NCBI GenBank assembly: GCA_910584395.1
Contig: CAJUAS010000001.1
Coordinates: forward strand, 104,164 to 168,163
From: an uncultured Oscillospiraceae bacterium
GTDB lineage: Bacteria > Bacillota > Clostridia > Oscillospirales > Oscillospiraceae
Length of the DNA stretch: 64,000 bases
Direction: 5' to 3'
Shown here: in pieces, positions 24,401-39,400 of the stretch
Layout: each line of letters opens with the position of its first letter
How positions within the stretch are numbered: the first letter of the stretch is position 1
The notes under the pieces: generated by a model
Told to the model about the DNA's origin: nothing
The model's database searches: none
What the model saw: the letters and a program-made list of their open reading frames with translations, nothing else
Position numbers and translations under genes: made by a program

Positions 24401-27400
24401 GAGTGCCAGCGGCTCACGATCTTGCCGCCGCTGGTGTAGTTCCCGGCGGTGTTCGCGCCGTCGGCGCGGCCGCCGTAGAACTTGCCGCCCCAAGCGTACA
24501 CGCCGGAGGTGTCCGCCGTGTCGTCCACCACCAGAGCGTACCCGGTGTTGTTACCGGCGGCGATGGCGACCACGCTGCCCGCAGTGCCCAGCTCCACCTC
24601 TACGGGGGTGGAGTGGTTTTCGTAGTAATAGTGGGGGAAGTATTCGTTGTTATGATCCTTATCGGAGCAGTTCGACCAAGTCTGACCGTAGCTGTAATTC
24701 GTGCCGCAGGGATAATCCTGATAGACATAGGCCTGACCCCATGTATAGATCTTGCCCTCGTGGGTCAGAGCCATCAAATGGCTGTGGCCGGCGGCCAGCT
24801 CCACCACGCCGCTGAGGCCCTTCACCTTGGTGGGCACATAGCGGTCGAGACGGTCGGACTTGGTGGTCTTGGCGTTGCCGGAGGCCACCGTGCCGCGGCC
24901 CAGCTGGGCCATGTCGTTCTTGCCCCAGACATACACCGTTCCGTCGCTGCGCAGAGCCATGGTGTAGAAGTCACCGGCCTCAATGGCGACGATGTGGTCA
25001 AGGTACTTGTAGCCCACGTTGGAGGAGATGCCCCGCACCGCCGCCTCGCCGCGCACCACGTGGGTGGGGGTGGTGACGGTATCCCGGGCGGAGAGCTTCT
25101 CCGCTTCGCTGATCATCAGGTTATAGAAGGTGTCCTCCCGCAGGCGGGTGAAGCTGTTGTTCCAGTTGTAATGCTGGTAGAGATCATGGGTGGAGACGGC
25201 GGAGGCGTAGTTGATACCCCAGCTCCACTTGTCGATGTTGTTGCCGTTGGCGTCCTCATAGCTGGCCGCGTCGATGCCCAGCTGGCCGAAGCCGTCGTTG
25301 CCCCAAGCCCACAGCGTGCCGTTGGAGTCCAACGCCACGGCGTGATCCTTACCGGCGGAGATGTCCACGATGATGACGTTCTCGTCCGCATCCCCGGCAG
25401 CGGGGGTGGAGGGCACATCACCGGCCATATAATCCTCGTCGAAGCTCTTGGAGAAGTCCACCTTGGTGGCGTAGCCGCCGTTGGCCACGGGCGCTGCGCC
25501 CCAAGCCCAGACGTTGCCCCACAGATCCAGAGCCAGCGTGTAGGCGTAGCCCGCAGACACCGCCACAATGTGGTGGAGGGTGTCGCCGGTGTTCTCCAGC
25601 GTGTCGCGGTCAAGCACTTCGCCGCAGGCGCAGGTATAGGTGTACGGCGCGCCCAGAATGGGCTTGCCGTCGGCGTCGGTCACGGTGTTGCCCTCGGTGT
25701 CCTTCACCGGCGTGCCGGTAAAGGCGCTGTGGGGGATCAGCTCATCGCAGTTCGGGCAATAGTAGTACGCTTCCTGCTCGCCGCGGAGAACAGGAATGGG
25801 ATAGGAGAAGGAATTGTCTGTGCCGTCGCCCAGCTGGCCCATGCCGCCGTAGCCCCAAGTCCAGACCGTGCCGTCCGCCTTGAGGGAGACGGTGTGGGCA
25901 TAGCCCGCGTCGATGGCGGGGGTGGCCACGTCGCGGCGCGGACGCTGCTCGTGGTGAATATCGCTGGCCTGACGGCTGACGAAGATCTTCACCAGCATGG
26001 AATAGACCGTGCCGCCGGCGGCGGTATAGCGGATCTCCACCATGGTAGAGCCCATGGTGGTCTTGCTGGGTGTAAAGACGAGGGAACCCTTGTCCGCGCT
26101 GGCCTTCAGCGTACCAATGCGGTCGTCCATTACCTTGTAAGCCAGATCGTCGGTGGTCATGCCGGTCTTAAAGAGAGCCTCAGGATCGTTGCGATCCAGC
26201 AGGTCGAAGCCGGACATATACTGCTTCACGATATCCGCCACATAAATTACGGCGGTCTGCTCATCCCGGAGACGGATGATCTCCGTACCGATGTTGTAAA
26301 CCACGGCGTCGCTGCCCAGCTGGGGATCGCGCTCCACGCCATGGGTGGTGTTGGCGTCATCGCTGAACATCATCAGGGTCGCTTCCACCTCGCCCACGCG
26401 GACGGGGTAGGTGTGGGTGGCGTCCAGATTCACCTTCACGCTGTCGGGATCGTTGAAGGTGGGCAGATACCGCTTCTGGGCGTCGGAAATACGATGGGCG
26501 TGGTCGGAATCAGTATACGCGTCGGGATCGAGGGACGCGTCCTCGTAACCGGTATAGATGTAGCTGCCATCGGGCACAGCGCGGTTGGTGAGGTTGTCGC
26601 CCAGCTTCCAGTCGTTGTTCTGACCCCAGCCCCAAACCGTGCCGTCGTCCTTGAGGGCGATGACATGGTTGTAGCCGCCTGCGGCGGAACGCAGGTTGGT
26701 AATGGCGACATTGTAATTGTCGCCGGTATAGGACACGGACACACCCGCCAGCACCAAGGTGGGCAGGATGTTCTCGCTGTCGGCGGCCTTGGCGGTATCG
26801 TCCACGGTGGTGATGCCCAATTGCCCGTACTGGTTGCGGCCCCAAGCGTACAGCTTGCCGCTCTGATCCAGCGCGTAGCTCTGGTGTTCGCCGGCAAAGA
26901 CCGCCACCAGAATGATGTTGTCGCCGCCCACAGGTGCGTCATAGGTCGAGCCAAACCAATCGTGGCTGTTGGTGGTGGAGGGATCGGCCAGCACCCGAAC
27001 GGGGGTGGTGGAGCTGTAATCCACATAGTCGTGATTACCGTCGGCGGCGGTGCCGAAGTGATCCATGCTCCACGCGCCCAACTGGCCGTAGGTGTTGTCG
27101 CCCACGGTGTAGACCTCGCTGCGAACCTTGGTCTTGTCGGTGGGATGATCCACCCGCACAAGGATCATGGTGTGGTTGAGGCCCGCAGACACCATATAGG
27201 CGTTGCGGAGGTAAGGATCGGTGGAAGCGGACATCCCCGCCAGCATCAAAACGGGCATCCCGCGGTCATCCTTGGTGCTGTCGCCCAGCTGGCCGTTGTC
27301 GTTGCGGCCCCAAGCCAGAACATAGCCGTCGCTGCGGATGGCGAAGGAGTTATAGTGGCCTGCGGCGATGGCGGTGATGGAGCCAAGGTAGTCGGTATCC

Positions 27401-30400
27401 GACGCGCTCTGGCCCTTCACGACCTTCTGGGGTACATCGGAGAAGTCCGTGCCCACGCTGGTGCCGCGGCCAAGCTGATAATTGCCGTTGTCGCCCCAAG
27501 CCCAGACCTCGCCGCCGGCGTAGACAGTCTCTGCGTTGCCGGCGGTATAGCGCACGGTCTCCGCGCCGCGGGTCAGGGCCAGCGTATGGTTGTAACCGGC
27601 GGCCACAGAGGTGAAGAAGGGCTGCTTCTCCAGCACTTCGCCCGCCTCGTCCTTAAAGACGACCTTGGTGGCGTAGTCATTCTTATGGGGAACGGTGGTG
27701 TCAATGTCCTCGGTGGGATTGCCCTCGGCGTCCTCGACATAGGTCGGCTCGGTGGCATAGCCCAACTGGCCGTAAGTGTTGTCGCCGGTGGTGTAGACCT
27801 CGCCCTTGTCGGTCAGCATGACCAGATGGTTCGCGCCGGCGGCGATGGCCACCACGTTTTGGATGTACTGCCGCCCGGTCTCCGCCAGATTCTCGATCTG
27901 CACCTGAGTGGGCGTGGTGCGGGTGACGTGGGTGCCGTCGCCCAACTGGCCATAGTCATTGTTGCCCCAAGCCCAGACCGTGCCGTCGCTCTTCAACACG
28001 GCGGAGAAGTTGAGACCGGTGGCGATCATGGGCGCGACCCGGATCTCAGAGACGATCTTCTGGGTCACGGTCAGGCGCAGCGAACCAACGTGACCGGACA
28101 CGGGGTTGGTCACGCGGATGACGGTCACGCCGGTGTGCCCCTCCACGGGGGTCATGGTGGCGACCTTGCTGGCGGCGCTCACGGTGGCAACGGTGTTGTC
28201 GCCGGACGTCCACTGGACGCTGCCGGCGTCGGCGGCGCGCATGGACAGGCTGCGGGAGTTCACCAGCAGATTGAAGCCGGACAGGAACACCTCCACCAGC
28301 GCGGTCTGGTCGGCGGCGGAGTAGTCCACCTTGGCGATCTCGTTGGCGGCGATGGTGAGCTGGGCCACCGTGCCGTCGGTGGGCAGAGGCCCGGCGGGAT
28401 TCCAAGCGGCTGCGCCGCTGGTGGGATCGAAGGTGACGGTACGGGCCAAGGTCTCGCTGCCGTCGTCGGCCACGGTGTAGACACTGGCCTTGTAGATGGC
28501 CATGCCCTTGGACTCCAGATCGCCCACCTGAACGGGCGTGCCGGTGATGAAGCCGTTGTTGGCGGAGACGGTATTCTCATAGACGGTGGCCGTGCCCAGC
28601 TTATAGCCCTCGTTGGAGCCGGAAGCGAACACGAAGCCGTCGGCGCGGATCATCAGGGAGTGGGTCGCACCCGCCGCCACCGCCAGCGCACCTTGGAAGG
28701 TGTTCTCGGCGTTGGCGTTGAAGCTGTCGCCCCGGGCTACAGGGGACGCGGTGCGGATATAATAGGCGTCGTTCTCGGCGTTGACGCTGCCCCAATTATT
28801 TTCGTTGTTGCTGCCCGCCCCGGTGTCGGTGTGGGTGGAGTCGTCCAGACCCACGCCGGTCTGGCCCTTGCTGTTGAGACCCCAAGCATACACCGCGCCC
28901 TTGTCCTCCAGCACGGCCATACCGTGGCTGTCGCCCATGACCACATAGCTCACGCCGGACAGCTCGCTGCCGTCGGCGGTCTTCATCAGGGTGGGCCGGA
29001 CGATCGAGCCATAGGCCGTGGAGTTGAGGTTGGCCCGGGCCAAAACGGGGGTGGCTTCGCCGTCGGCGTTCACCAAGGTGTTCCCCTGAACGTCGGCGGT
29101 GACAAAGTAGTCGCCCACACCCGCCTGATAGGCGTTGTTCGCGCCCCATGTGTACACCTTGCCGTCCATGGTGACCGCAGCGGAGGTGTTGCCTCCCGCG
29201 GCGATGGAGCGGATGCCGCGCAAGGGCGCGGAGGCGGAAGCCCCGGCGGGCAGACCGTGGACAGGCACGGTCTTCATGACCGCCTCGGCGGTCTCCCCTG
29301 CCTCCAGCGTGATCTCGCTGTCGTCGGCGACCGCATAATACTTTCCGCCGGCCTGATAGGCGGCCACGTCAGAGCCGTCCGCCTTGTGAACGGTGAAGAG
29401 AGGACGGCCGTTTCCGTCGGTGTCCTGAACCTCTTGCGTGCCGGTCTGAACCTCAGTGACGATATCCGTGTAGGCAAACTGCGTGCCGCTCACAGTGACA
29501 TAGGACAAAGCCTTCTTCAGCCCGCCCCAAGTCTCCGTCACCACAGGCGCGGGGGTGGTATAGCGGGCGTCATCCACCGCCACAGCGACAGGCACAAGGT
29601 AGTCGCCGGCCATGGTACGGCGGGCGTTGCTGTAAGAAGTTCCGGCGTTGTCGGCCACAAACTTGCCCGTGGTGGCGTCCACCACGTTGACGGTAGCGTT
29701 AGCGGAGGCGTTGGAGCGGCGGGCGCCTGCGCCCAGCTGACCCCAAGTATTGCCGCCCCAAGTGTATACCGTGCCGCCGGCGGCCTCGGTGTAATCGGCC
29801 AGAGCCATGAAGTGCTCCTCGCCCACCGCCACCTGATGCACGGCGGCAAGACCCGCCACCTCGGTGACCTCAGCAGCAGAGCCGTCCGTCCAAGTAAGCA
29901 CCTTTCCACCCACGGTGAGGGCGATGGCGCGATTGTGGTAGACGGAGATCTGGGCGATCTTGTCGGTGATCCCGGCCACAGGCGCGGGCGCGCCGTTTTC
30001 GTCGCCGTAGCCGCCGCCGAAGCCCCACAGCGTGCCGTCGGCCGCGATGGCAAAGGTGTAGGTATCGCCCGCGGCCACGCCGGTGAACTTCACAGAGGCA
30101 TTGCCGTTCTTAATGTCCAGATGGGCGGGATACTCGCGGTAGTTGACGGTCTTATATGCACCCTGCGCGTCGGCAAGGCCCAGCTGACCGCTGGTGTTGT
30201 CGCCCCAGACCCACAGCGTGCCGTCCTCGGCCAGCGCCACAGAGTGGTTGACCCCGGCGGCCACGGCGGAGTTGGTGGCCTTGCTGTTTTCCCGGAAGGT
30301 GATGCGGGTGACGCCCTCGGCGACCTTGTTGCCCGCGCTGTCAAAGACCTTGATGGTGAGATCCGTCGCGCCGAACTTGGTGGCGTCGGCGGAGGAGACG

Positions 30401-33400
30401 GTGACCGTCGCGCCCGTGGCGTGGCCGTAGGCGTCCACCGTGTTGTTAAACGTCCCGATGGTGAGGTCGCTGAGGGTATAGGTCACACTGCCGCCGGCGG
30501 GAACGTCGGTGTAGTACGCGTCGCGGTAGAGGTTAAAGCCGTCGCTCTGCTGGAGCTTCGTCCCGGCGACGCCCGCGCTGATGGTGAGGGTGTCGGTCAC
30601 GCCCATAACGATAAAGTCAGGCAGCGCCTTGCCCTTAGTCAGGTCGTAGGTCGCGGTGGTCGTGCCTTGGGTCAGCGTGCCGGTCACGGCCTTCACCGAG
30701 AGCTTGTTGCCCTGACCCGCCTGAACGGGCAGGTTCTTGGAGGCCACGGTGGTGTCGCCCAGCTGGCCGCTGGTGCCTCGGCCCACGGCGTAAACCGTGC
30801 CGTCGGTCTGATAGAGGTAGGTGGTGTTGTCCCCGGCGGCCACGGCGGCGTTGCCGGTCATGTAGACGGGCACGCGGCTGTCCACAGGCTGCTTGGCCTG
30901 CGGGGCTTGGAGCTTCACCGGGCCGACGGTGTCGTCGTGTTCCTTGGTAATGGTGTTCTGGGCGGTGGTGTACGCCTGCGCCAGCTGGCCGTCGGTGTTT
31001 ACGCCCATGCCCCAGACGATGCCGTCCGGCTTCGGCCCGGTCATCATCAGGATATTGTCGCCGCCTGCCGCCACCTGATAGACATCAGAAATGGCGTTGG
31101 TCACATGGGAGCGGTCAGAGTCCTTGGTCATCAGGTCGGTGGTGACCACGGTGGGACGCGTCCACTGATACTCCGCGGAGGTGTAGTTGTGGGGCTTGAG
31201 GACACCGCTCACCAGAGCATATCCCTTGACATAGCCGTCCTTGGAGGTCTCCACGGTCTGGAAGACGCTCATCTGCCGCCCAGCGTCCACATCGGTTACC
31301 TGACGGATAAAGCGGGACTCGTTCACATGAGCCATATCCCGCCCGGCGGGGTTATTGCCCCGGGCCACGGGCAGGGCGATGGTGGTGGTGTAGTCGTATT
31401 CCAAGCCGAGCTGCTGGCCGTCCCCGGCGTTCTTGGTGACGTTACGACCCCAAGAGACCACGGAGCTGTTGTCCAGCAGGGCCAGCATATAGCCGTCGCC
31501 GGCAGACAGCTCCACCACGTTGCGGAGGTAGCCGTCATAAGCGAAGTTGGTCTGCGCCTTGCCCGCCGCGCTTGCGCCCGCCAAAACGCGGACGGGGACG
31601 TTGCGGTTGGCGGTGGCGTTGTAGCCCAACTGGCCATAGGTGTTGTTGCCCCATGTATACACATAGCCGTTCTCGTCCACCGCGCCGGCGAAATCGCCGC
31701 CTGTGCCGCCGACGTAGTCGCCGCCGGCGGTGATGGCCTTGATGCCGGTGAGGTAACGCTCGTCGGTGTCGGCGTTGGGCTGGTCGCCCTTGAGGACGCG
31801 GACGGCGAAGGTGTGGTTGGCGGTGTCAAATGCGCCGATGCCCAGCTGGCCCGCATTGTTGCGGCCCCAAGTCCAGACATACCCGTCCTTATCCAGCGCC
31901 ACGGCGAAGGTGTCGCCTGCCGCGACGGAGACGATGCCGGTCAGCGGCGTGCCGTACACGTCGGTGACCACCTGAACGGGCACGGTGCGGTTGGTGGTAG
32001 AGCCGTCGCCCAGCTGGCCGTAGGTGTTCAGACCCCAAGTCCAGACCGTGCCGTCGGTACGCAGGGAGACAGCGAAGGCAGAGCCGCCCACGATCTGCGG
32101 CGCGGCCACCCGGTCGCTGGCTTTCACGCCGCCGCCCAGCGTGGGCGTGGCGGGGGTATCGGGCACGACGGTGAGGGCGATGATGCCGTATTCAGACGTG
32201 CCGTTGTTGCCTGTCTTCTTGTTCGGGTCGGTCTCGCCCGTCCACTTGACCAGAATGTTGGCCGTGCCGTAGCAGCGGTCATTGGCGCGGGCGTCTTGCG
32301 TTTCAGTGGCCGTGCGGATGATGATCTTGTCCCCCTCCACCTTTGCGGTGGCCACGTTGTTGTTGGAGGAGGCCACGGTAAACGTGCCCGTGAGGTCGCC
32401 GGTCTCCCGCAGGGTGCGGCCGGTGGTCTCAAAGCTCTCCAGCGGCTTGTTGCCCGTGGTGGCGTCGCCCACGGCCGCCTTCTTCAGGTCGGTGGTGGAC
32501 AGCTCATTCCACAGCAGGAAGCCGGAATTGTACTTGGTGGTGATCTTGTTGATATCCAGCGTCAACGTCTGGTTCTCGTGGATGGTGACGTGGGCGATCT
32601 GGCTGTCGTGGCTGGCGTAGATGTCGTCCGACGTGCCGTCGTCGGTGCTGGGACGCACCTGATCCAGTACCGCGTTCGTCCCGGCCTTGGCGGGATCGTT
32701 GCCCGCGCCGGTGTCGGCGGCGTCGGTGAGCCAGAAGGTGCTGCCGTTCTTGTTGGTGATGCCCATGGCGTTGTTGAGGAACAGGGCATGGTAGTCGTCC
32801 GCGCCCACGCGGAAGGGATAGGTGCGCCACGCGGGATCGGCGTTGCCGGCGCGATTGGCCTGATTGAGGTCGGAAAGGACGGTGGCGTCGGTGACCGCAA
32901 TGTCCTCCACCTTGTTGTTGTAATAGCTGCCCAACTGCTGGTTGGCGTTGTTGCCCCATGCGTACACAGAGCCGTCGTCCCGCAGGGCCAGACCGTGCTT
33001 GTCGCCCAGCACAAGGGACAGCACTTTGTCCAGCCGCTGGTCGTATGCGTTGGAGTTATAGTAGCGCAGATCGCTGACGCCCCGGTTCTCTTTGGCGTCA
33101 GTGTTGTATTTGTCAACGGTGGAGAATTCCGGCTGCTGCTCCACGCCCACGCTTAGGTTGCGTCCGGCGATGTAGCCGTAGCCCTCTTCGGTCATCACCG
33201 TCAGGGTCGAACCGCGGGCGTAGAGCTGGGACATATGCTCCCCGGCCCAAAGGTCGTTCTTCACCTTGATGGCCACCAGAGAGTCGTCGTAGTTGCCCTG
33301 CGTCTTGCCGGCGTCCGCATAGCCCTGAACCAGCTGGCCGCTCTCGTTTGCGCCCCAAGCGTAGACATTGTCCTGCCATGTGGTTGTGGCGGGAGCAGCC

Positions 33401-36400
33401 TTAGCGTCAGAGGGGTAGGTCGCGCCGATGCCGATGGCGGCGGCGGCAAACTTGTCGCCCATGCCCATGGCCACTGCGCCGCGCAGGTAGTTATCATAGG
33501 TAAACGCCTTCAGCTCGGCGTCCGCGCCGGTGGCTTCCACCGCCATAGGCACGTCCTTGTTGTTCCAGTTGCGCTCCGCCGGCTCGCCCCATGCACCGCC
33601 GCTGCGAGCCTTGCTCTTATTATCATCGCCCATACCGATCTGGCCCTTGTCATTGAGACCCCATGTATAGATCTGGCCATTGGACAGCAGGGCGGCGGAG
33701 GACTTGCCGCCGGCGGCAATGGCAATGACGCTGTGGAGGCGCGGCTCTTTGTTGGAGCCACCCACCAGACCGTCCACAGGCACAGGATCGGTCTGGTCGA
33801 CGCTTGTGCCGTCGCCCAGCTTGCCATGCTCGTTCGAGCCCCATGCAAAGACGTGGCCGTCCTCGGTGAGGGCCAGATAATGGTCGATGCCGCCCGCCAC
33901 GCTGATGACCTTTTCGTTGTTAAAGAACTTCTGGTCGATGGCGGTCATGGTGGTAATAACGCCGGAGGTGGCGGTCGTCGGCGCAGTATACACCTGCCCG
34001 TCGGCGGTGACCGCCAGCATGGTGTCGTCCGCGGCGGAAATGTCCACAATATTGTCCACAAGCTCGGTGGTGGTGACGCCGTCGCGGGTCACACGCACGC
34101 CGGTGATCCGGGCAGGGCTGCGTCCGCCCGTCGTGCCCCAAGCCCACACCGTGCCGTCCGCCTTCAACGCCATGGAGTAGTTGGCCGCGGCGGCGATCTT
34201 GGGCGCGGCGATCATCTGCACCGTCTCGTTCAACTCGCCCACGTTGCGGAGCACCTGACGGATGGTGATGGTGATCATGCCTTGGGCCTTGGTAACGGTA
34301 TCATAGACGGTGAGCGTGCCCTCGCCGTAGTAGCCCTTCTTGTTGGCCTCGATGACCAGATCGCCGTCCTCCACCTTGACGGTGAAGAGCCGCTCGTCGG
34401 ACACGCGGTAGATGAAGCGGTCGTCGCCCGCGTGGGCGAGGCCCGTCCAGTGCTTCGCACCGGCGGGTGCGTCCGCCACATCAGCCAGAGTGATCTCATT
34501 GTCGCGGGTGGTGGCGTTGTTGATGGTGGTGGCGAGACCGCTGTGGGAGGCGATGGGGTCGCGCTCCGTCCACTGGCTCAGGTTCAGGCCGTAATACTTG
34601 GCCTGAATGAGACCGGTGACCTTGGCGGTGTCGCCCTCGTTGAGGGTGAAGAAGGGATGGGCCTCGTCAAAGATGTTTTCGGTGGGTTCGTTGGTGACCG
34701 TGCCGTCCTCGGCGGTGGCGTCGGCGTACTGCGCGCCCACCATCACCAGCTTTTCCAGCCCCATGTCGCCGGCGCGTCTGGGAATGGCGGTATTGAAGTC
34801 CGTGCCGTAGTTGCCGGCCTTGCCGAAATCATACGCGCCGCTGTTCGCGCCCGGCCGCCAGCCCGTGGGCCAAGCCCAGAGGTTGCCGTCGGCCTCGAAG
34901 TTGTCCTGAACGCCCAGCTGGCCCATGGCCTGAGAGCCGGAGGTATAGATCTCGCCGGTCTCGGTGAGGAAGATGCCCGTCGCGCCGAACTGGCCGTTGG
35001 ACACGTCCATATCCACCACCTTGGGCAGATTGGTCTCGCCGTCGGTGGCGTTCCAGTGGTTGGAAATGCGCTTGGCGGTGTTGTTAAAGGTATCGCTCAC
35101 CGCCCCTTCGCCAAGGCCGAGCTGACCCTCGCCGTTGACGCCCCAGACATAGGTCACGCCGCGCCCGCGTTCGGTGGCCTTGCCGTTGGCGTCATGGTAA
35201 GAGCCGGTGACATGATAGGAGTTGTTGTGGGACTCCACCGAGGTCAGGTAGAAGTCGCCGTCCGCGGTGGTGTAGGTCTCGCCGTTGAAGGCAACGCTGC
35301 CCGCGCCGGCGAAGAGATCCGCGCCGGCCTTCATGCCGTTTGCGGCCACGCCGATCACGCCCCGCTGCTCGCGAGTGGTGAGGACGGGCACAGTGCCCAT
35401 ATCCACGCCGGTGATGTTGCGCTGATAGAAGTCCTCGCCGGTGTGATCGGAGTTGACCTCGATGGCCAGCGCGTCAGCGGCGTCAGCCAGCGTCTTGTCG
35501 TTATAGATGTGCTGGACGCGGTTGCCAGCAAAGGGATCGCTCCCGGCGGCAATGTAGTGGGTCAGATAGCTGTTCCCGCTCTTGTTGGAGGACGCGCTCT
35601 GATAGTACACCGAGCCGTCGGCGGCCAGCGCCACCAAGCCGTCCTTGGAGACGTTGAAGTCAATGATGTGCTCCAGCGTGTTGCCATCCTGGTCGGTCAT
35701 ATAGCGGTTGACAATGCTAAAGCCATCGTTATTGCCCAAGTTGCCGTAGGCGTAGTGCTGGTAGAGTTTGCCATCGGCTGTAAGACCATAGTATACGGCC
35801 ATGGCGGTCTTGGTCCACTCGCCGTTCAAGAAGTGGTCGGAGCTGAACTGGACAGTCCGGGCATAGTTCAGATCCATGCCAGAGGTGACTCCCACCTTGA
35901 TAATATTGGTGGGCCAGTTGGAGACTTTGATGGGCTGGGCAGCGTAGTAGTGGTACGTCCGGGTCTCCCACTCGTCATGAGTACAGTGATAGTGGGACAC
36001 ATTCCAGTTGTGATAATAGTATTTGCTGGCGATCCAGCCCCACTGCCAAGCCTGTCCGTCCTCATCCACAGCGATGGAGACGGCGTTGCCGGCCGCAGCA
36101 TGGATGATTTTCTTGCCGCCGAAGGCGGAGGCAGAGATCTGCTGGGGCGTATCCTGATGCACTGTGTCCAGAATGATCGTCTCTCCCGCCCGGTCCTCCT
36201 CTATGCGGAAGATGTCCGTCTGGATAACCTCTTCGGAACGGTCGCCGCCTCTGCCGCAGTTGGTGGTGTGGGCATAGAAGGTGGTCTTGGTCTCGCCCTG
36301 AGTTCCTGTGCCCAGCTGGCCGCGGAGGTTGCCGCCCCAAGAGTAGAGCGCGCCCTCAGAGCTGACCGCCAGCATATGGTCGCCGCCGGCGACGATCTGC

Positions 36401-39400
36401 GGCACGGTCACCAACGCCTGATTGTTGCCCGTGGGCGGCGTGGTCACGGTGGTAGTGGTCTCGTTGCCGTCCTCGTCGGTCTCCACGGTGGTCGTGGTGA
36501 CGGGCAGGAGGCCGTTGAGCTGATAATTCTGGGCGGTGTTGTCCTCGTCATAGGCGGGAACGACCCGGATGATGACCAAGCTCTGGGCCTTATGCTCCAG
36601 ATCTTGGAACACCACGGTCACTTCTCCGCCCGCGCCAAGGGCCTTAAGGTCGCCGTTGGCGTCCAGATCGTGGTTGGGAATGATGTCCACCTTGGTGGGA
36701 TAGCAGGGCTCGCCGGTGGAGGTCACGGTATACGTCCCGTCGCCGTTGTCGGTGACATCGGTCTGATCGGTCAGCACCGCGGGCGTCAGCGTGCCGCGCT
36801 CGTCCGCGGCCTTCGCCCCGGTGAGGTCGGCGGTGGCAAAGGTGTGGAAGCGCAGGGTCACCACATCGGTGTTCATGCTCTTGACCCGCAGGGCCGTCCA
36901 GTCTGCGCCGATGTCGTCAAACTTGTCGGTGCGGACGTTAAAGCCCCAGTCCTCCCGGATGAACATCTCGGTGAGATCCACCGTGACGAACTGCATGGGC
37001 TGGATGTTGATGCGCTGCTGGGCGAAGGGCAGGCTGGCGTCAATGTCGTTGTACCACTTCATGGGATTCTCCACGGAAGTGACGCTTGTGCCGGTGACGT
37101 TGCCGTCCTTGTCGGTGATCTGGGTGGTCTTGGTCAGCCGGGAGTGGCTGAACAGGGTGGACTGCTCCATCTCCACCCTGTGGATGGGATAGTCCTCGTA
37201 ATCGTTGTCCGTGCCGGGGATCTGATAGGTTTTGAGGGTGGCGTTGTCCACCTGAAGGTCGTAGAAGTCCTCCTTGCCCACCTGAACGGGCGTGGGAGAA
37301 GCGGGATCGGCGTAGTTGCCCATCTGCTGGTTGGCGTCGTTGCCCCAAGCCCAGACAGAGCCCTCCACCTGAACGCCCACGGAGGTGCGCTCGCTGAGAG
37401 AGAGCATATAGGGACGGTTCCAATAACCGTTGTACGCCACCTTGGCCACAGGCTCAGTGAGGCTGAGGACGTTACGGCTGTTACCGCGCAGCGGGCGGGT
37501 ACCGGTGAGAGTGGCGATCTCGCCGGCCACACCGGAAGCGGCGGCAGCGTTATCCACGGAGGCATAGGTATTGCCCACGTTGGTATAGGTGTTGTTGCCC
37601 CAGAGGAAGGGGAAGTTGTTGTCGGGAACAACGGTGGTGTAGTCGTTGTCGCCGTCGTAGATCACGCCGGAGGTGTTGCCGCCCGCGTAGATGCGCAGAA
37701 CTTGGGTATCCCGGCCGGTGGAGGCGTCCACGCCGGAGTGGACGTGATGGACGGCGGTGACATAGCCGGGGGTCTTGCCCACGCCGGCAGAGGTCGTGCC
37801 GTTACGGCCCAGCTGGCCGTACTGGTTGCGACCCCAGCTGATGAGGTCGTGCGCCTGATGGGTGGTGGCCGTGCCGGGGATAACGTTGGTGTTGGCCATC
37901 TGGCCCACGCCGGCGCAGGGCACGGTCGCGCCCGCCGCCGCGCCGTCGCTGGCGTCAGGCACGGTGTGGGTATCCTTGACGATCCCCCCGTCGATGTCGG
38001 CGGCATTCAAGATCGCGCCGCAGACGGGGCAGTAATACACGGTCACGTCGGGTGTGGTGGCGTCCACCACCGTATCGCTCACCAGCGCCAGAGCATGGGT
38101 ATGACCCGCCGCCAGCGTGAGCACACGCTCCAGCTGGCCGTGGGTGTTGGTCGTGCCGGTGTGGTTGGTCTTTATCGCGCCGTTGCCGATGGGATAGGGG
38201 TTATACTCCTTGACGGTGAAGGCCTCGCCGTCGCGGCCCGCACCCAGATACTCGTTATACTCCTTCATGGCCGCGCTGCCGCCGTTGTCCATGGCGGCGG
38301 AGCTGGTCTCGTTATTGCCCTGACCCACCACATAGACCTTGCCCTCTTGATTGAGGAGGTAGAGGGCATGGTAGGCGGCCTTCATCTCCACGATATTGGT
38401 GAGGTAGAAGTTGTGCTCGAAGCCCACAGAGCCGGCCACCTCGCCGGTGTGGCTGGGCGACATACCCGCCCGGAGCTTCACGGGGGTATCCAAGCTGCTG
38501 CGCATGGTGGTAAAGCCCGTCTTACGCAGCTCGGTAAGGAAGTTCGCGCCCCAGACATACACCTCGCCGGTGATGCCGTCCAGCGCGGCATAGAAGCCGT
38601 AGCCCGCAGCCACCTGCGTGATGCCGGAGAGGTAAGAGGTCGCGTTGCCCTCGCTGTCCTTGGTAAGGGCAACACGGGTGGTGGTGTCGCCGGAGACGGA
38701 ATAGACCGTACCGTCCTGCGTCGCCACCAGACCGACGCTGTACCCGGCGGCCACATGGATACCGTTGGTAATGCTGCCCGCCCGTACAGGCGCGCTGCTG
38801 CTGTTGCCCCAAGTCCAAACCGTACCGTTGGACTTCAAGGCGATGGAGTAGTTGTATCCGCTGGCCACCATGGGCACGGCGGTGGCGGCCTGAAGGCCGG
38901 CAAAGGCCGCAGGCTCACCCTCCTGGGAGGCCCGGACAGACTGAGACACCTCGGTCACACGCACCATAACTGTGGTGCGGTAGCCCGTGGCGGTGTTGAA
39001 GATCATAATGTTGGCCGTGCCCACCCCTGTGGTGGTGATCCGGATGCCGTCGGCCTCCACGGCCACCACAGCCACGCTGGGATCGCTGGTGTCCACCACC
39101 ATGCTGTCCACGCTGGTCATATCCAGCGGCTCACGGAAGGCGGAGAAGCGGGTAGACCACGGGAAGTAGTAGTCCTGATACAGCTCATCGAAGGGAATCA
39201 GCGCGGTGTTGTTCAGGGTGACGGGGATCAGGTCGTCATCGAAGCCCAGACCGCCCATATCGCTGCGCTCCATCATGGCCTCGGTGCGGCTGTCCGGCTG
39301 GACGGCGTACTGGAGGGAGATGACGTTGGACTTCTTGGTGTAGACGCCCGCGTCATCCTTCGTGGCCCAGACATAGAGCTTGCTCTCGTCGTTGCCAAAG

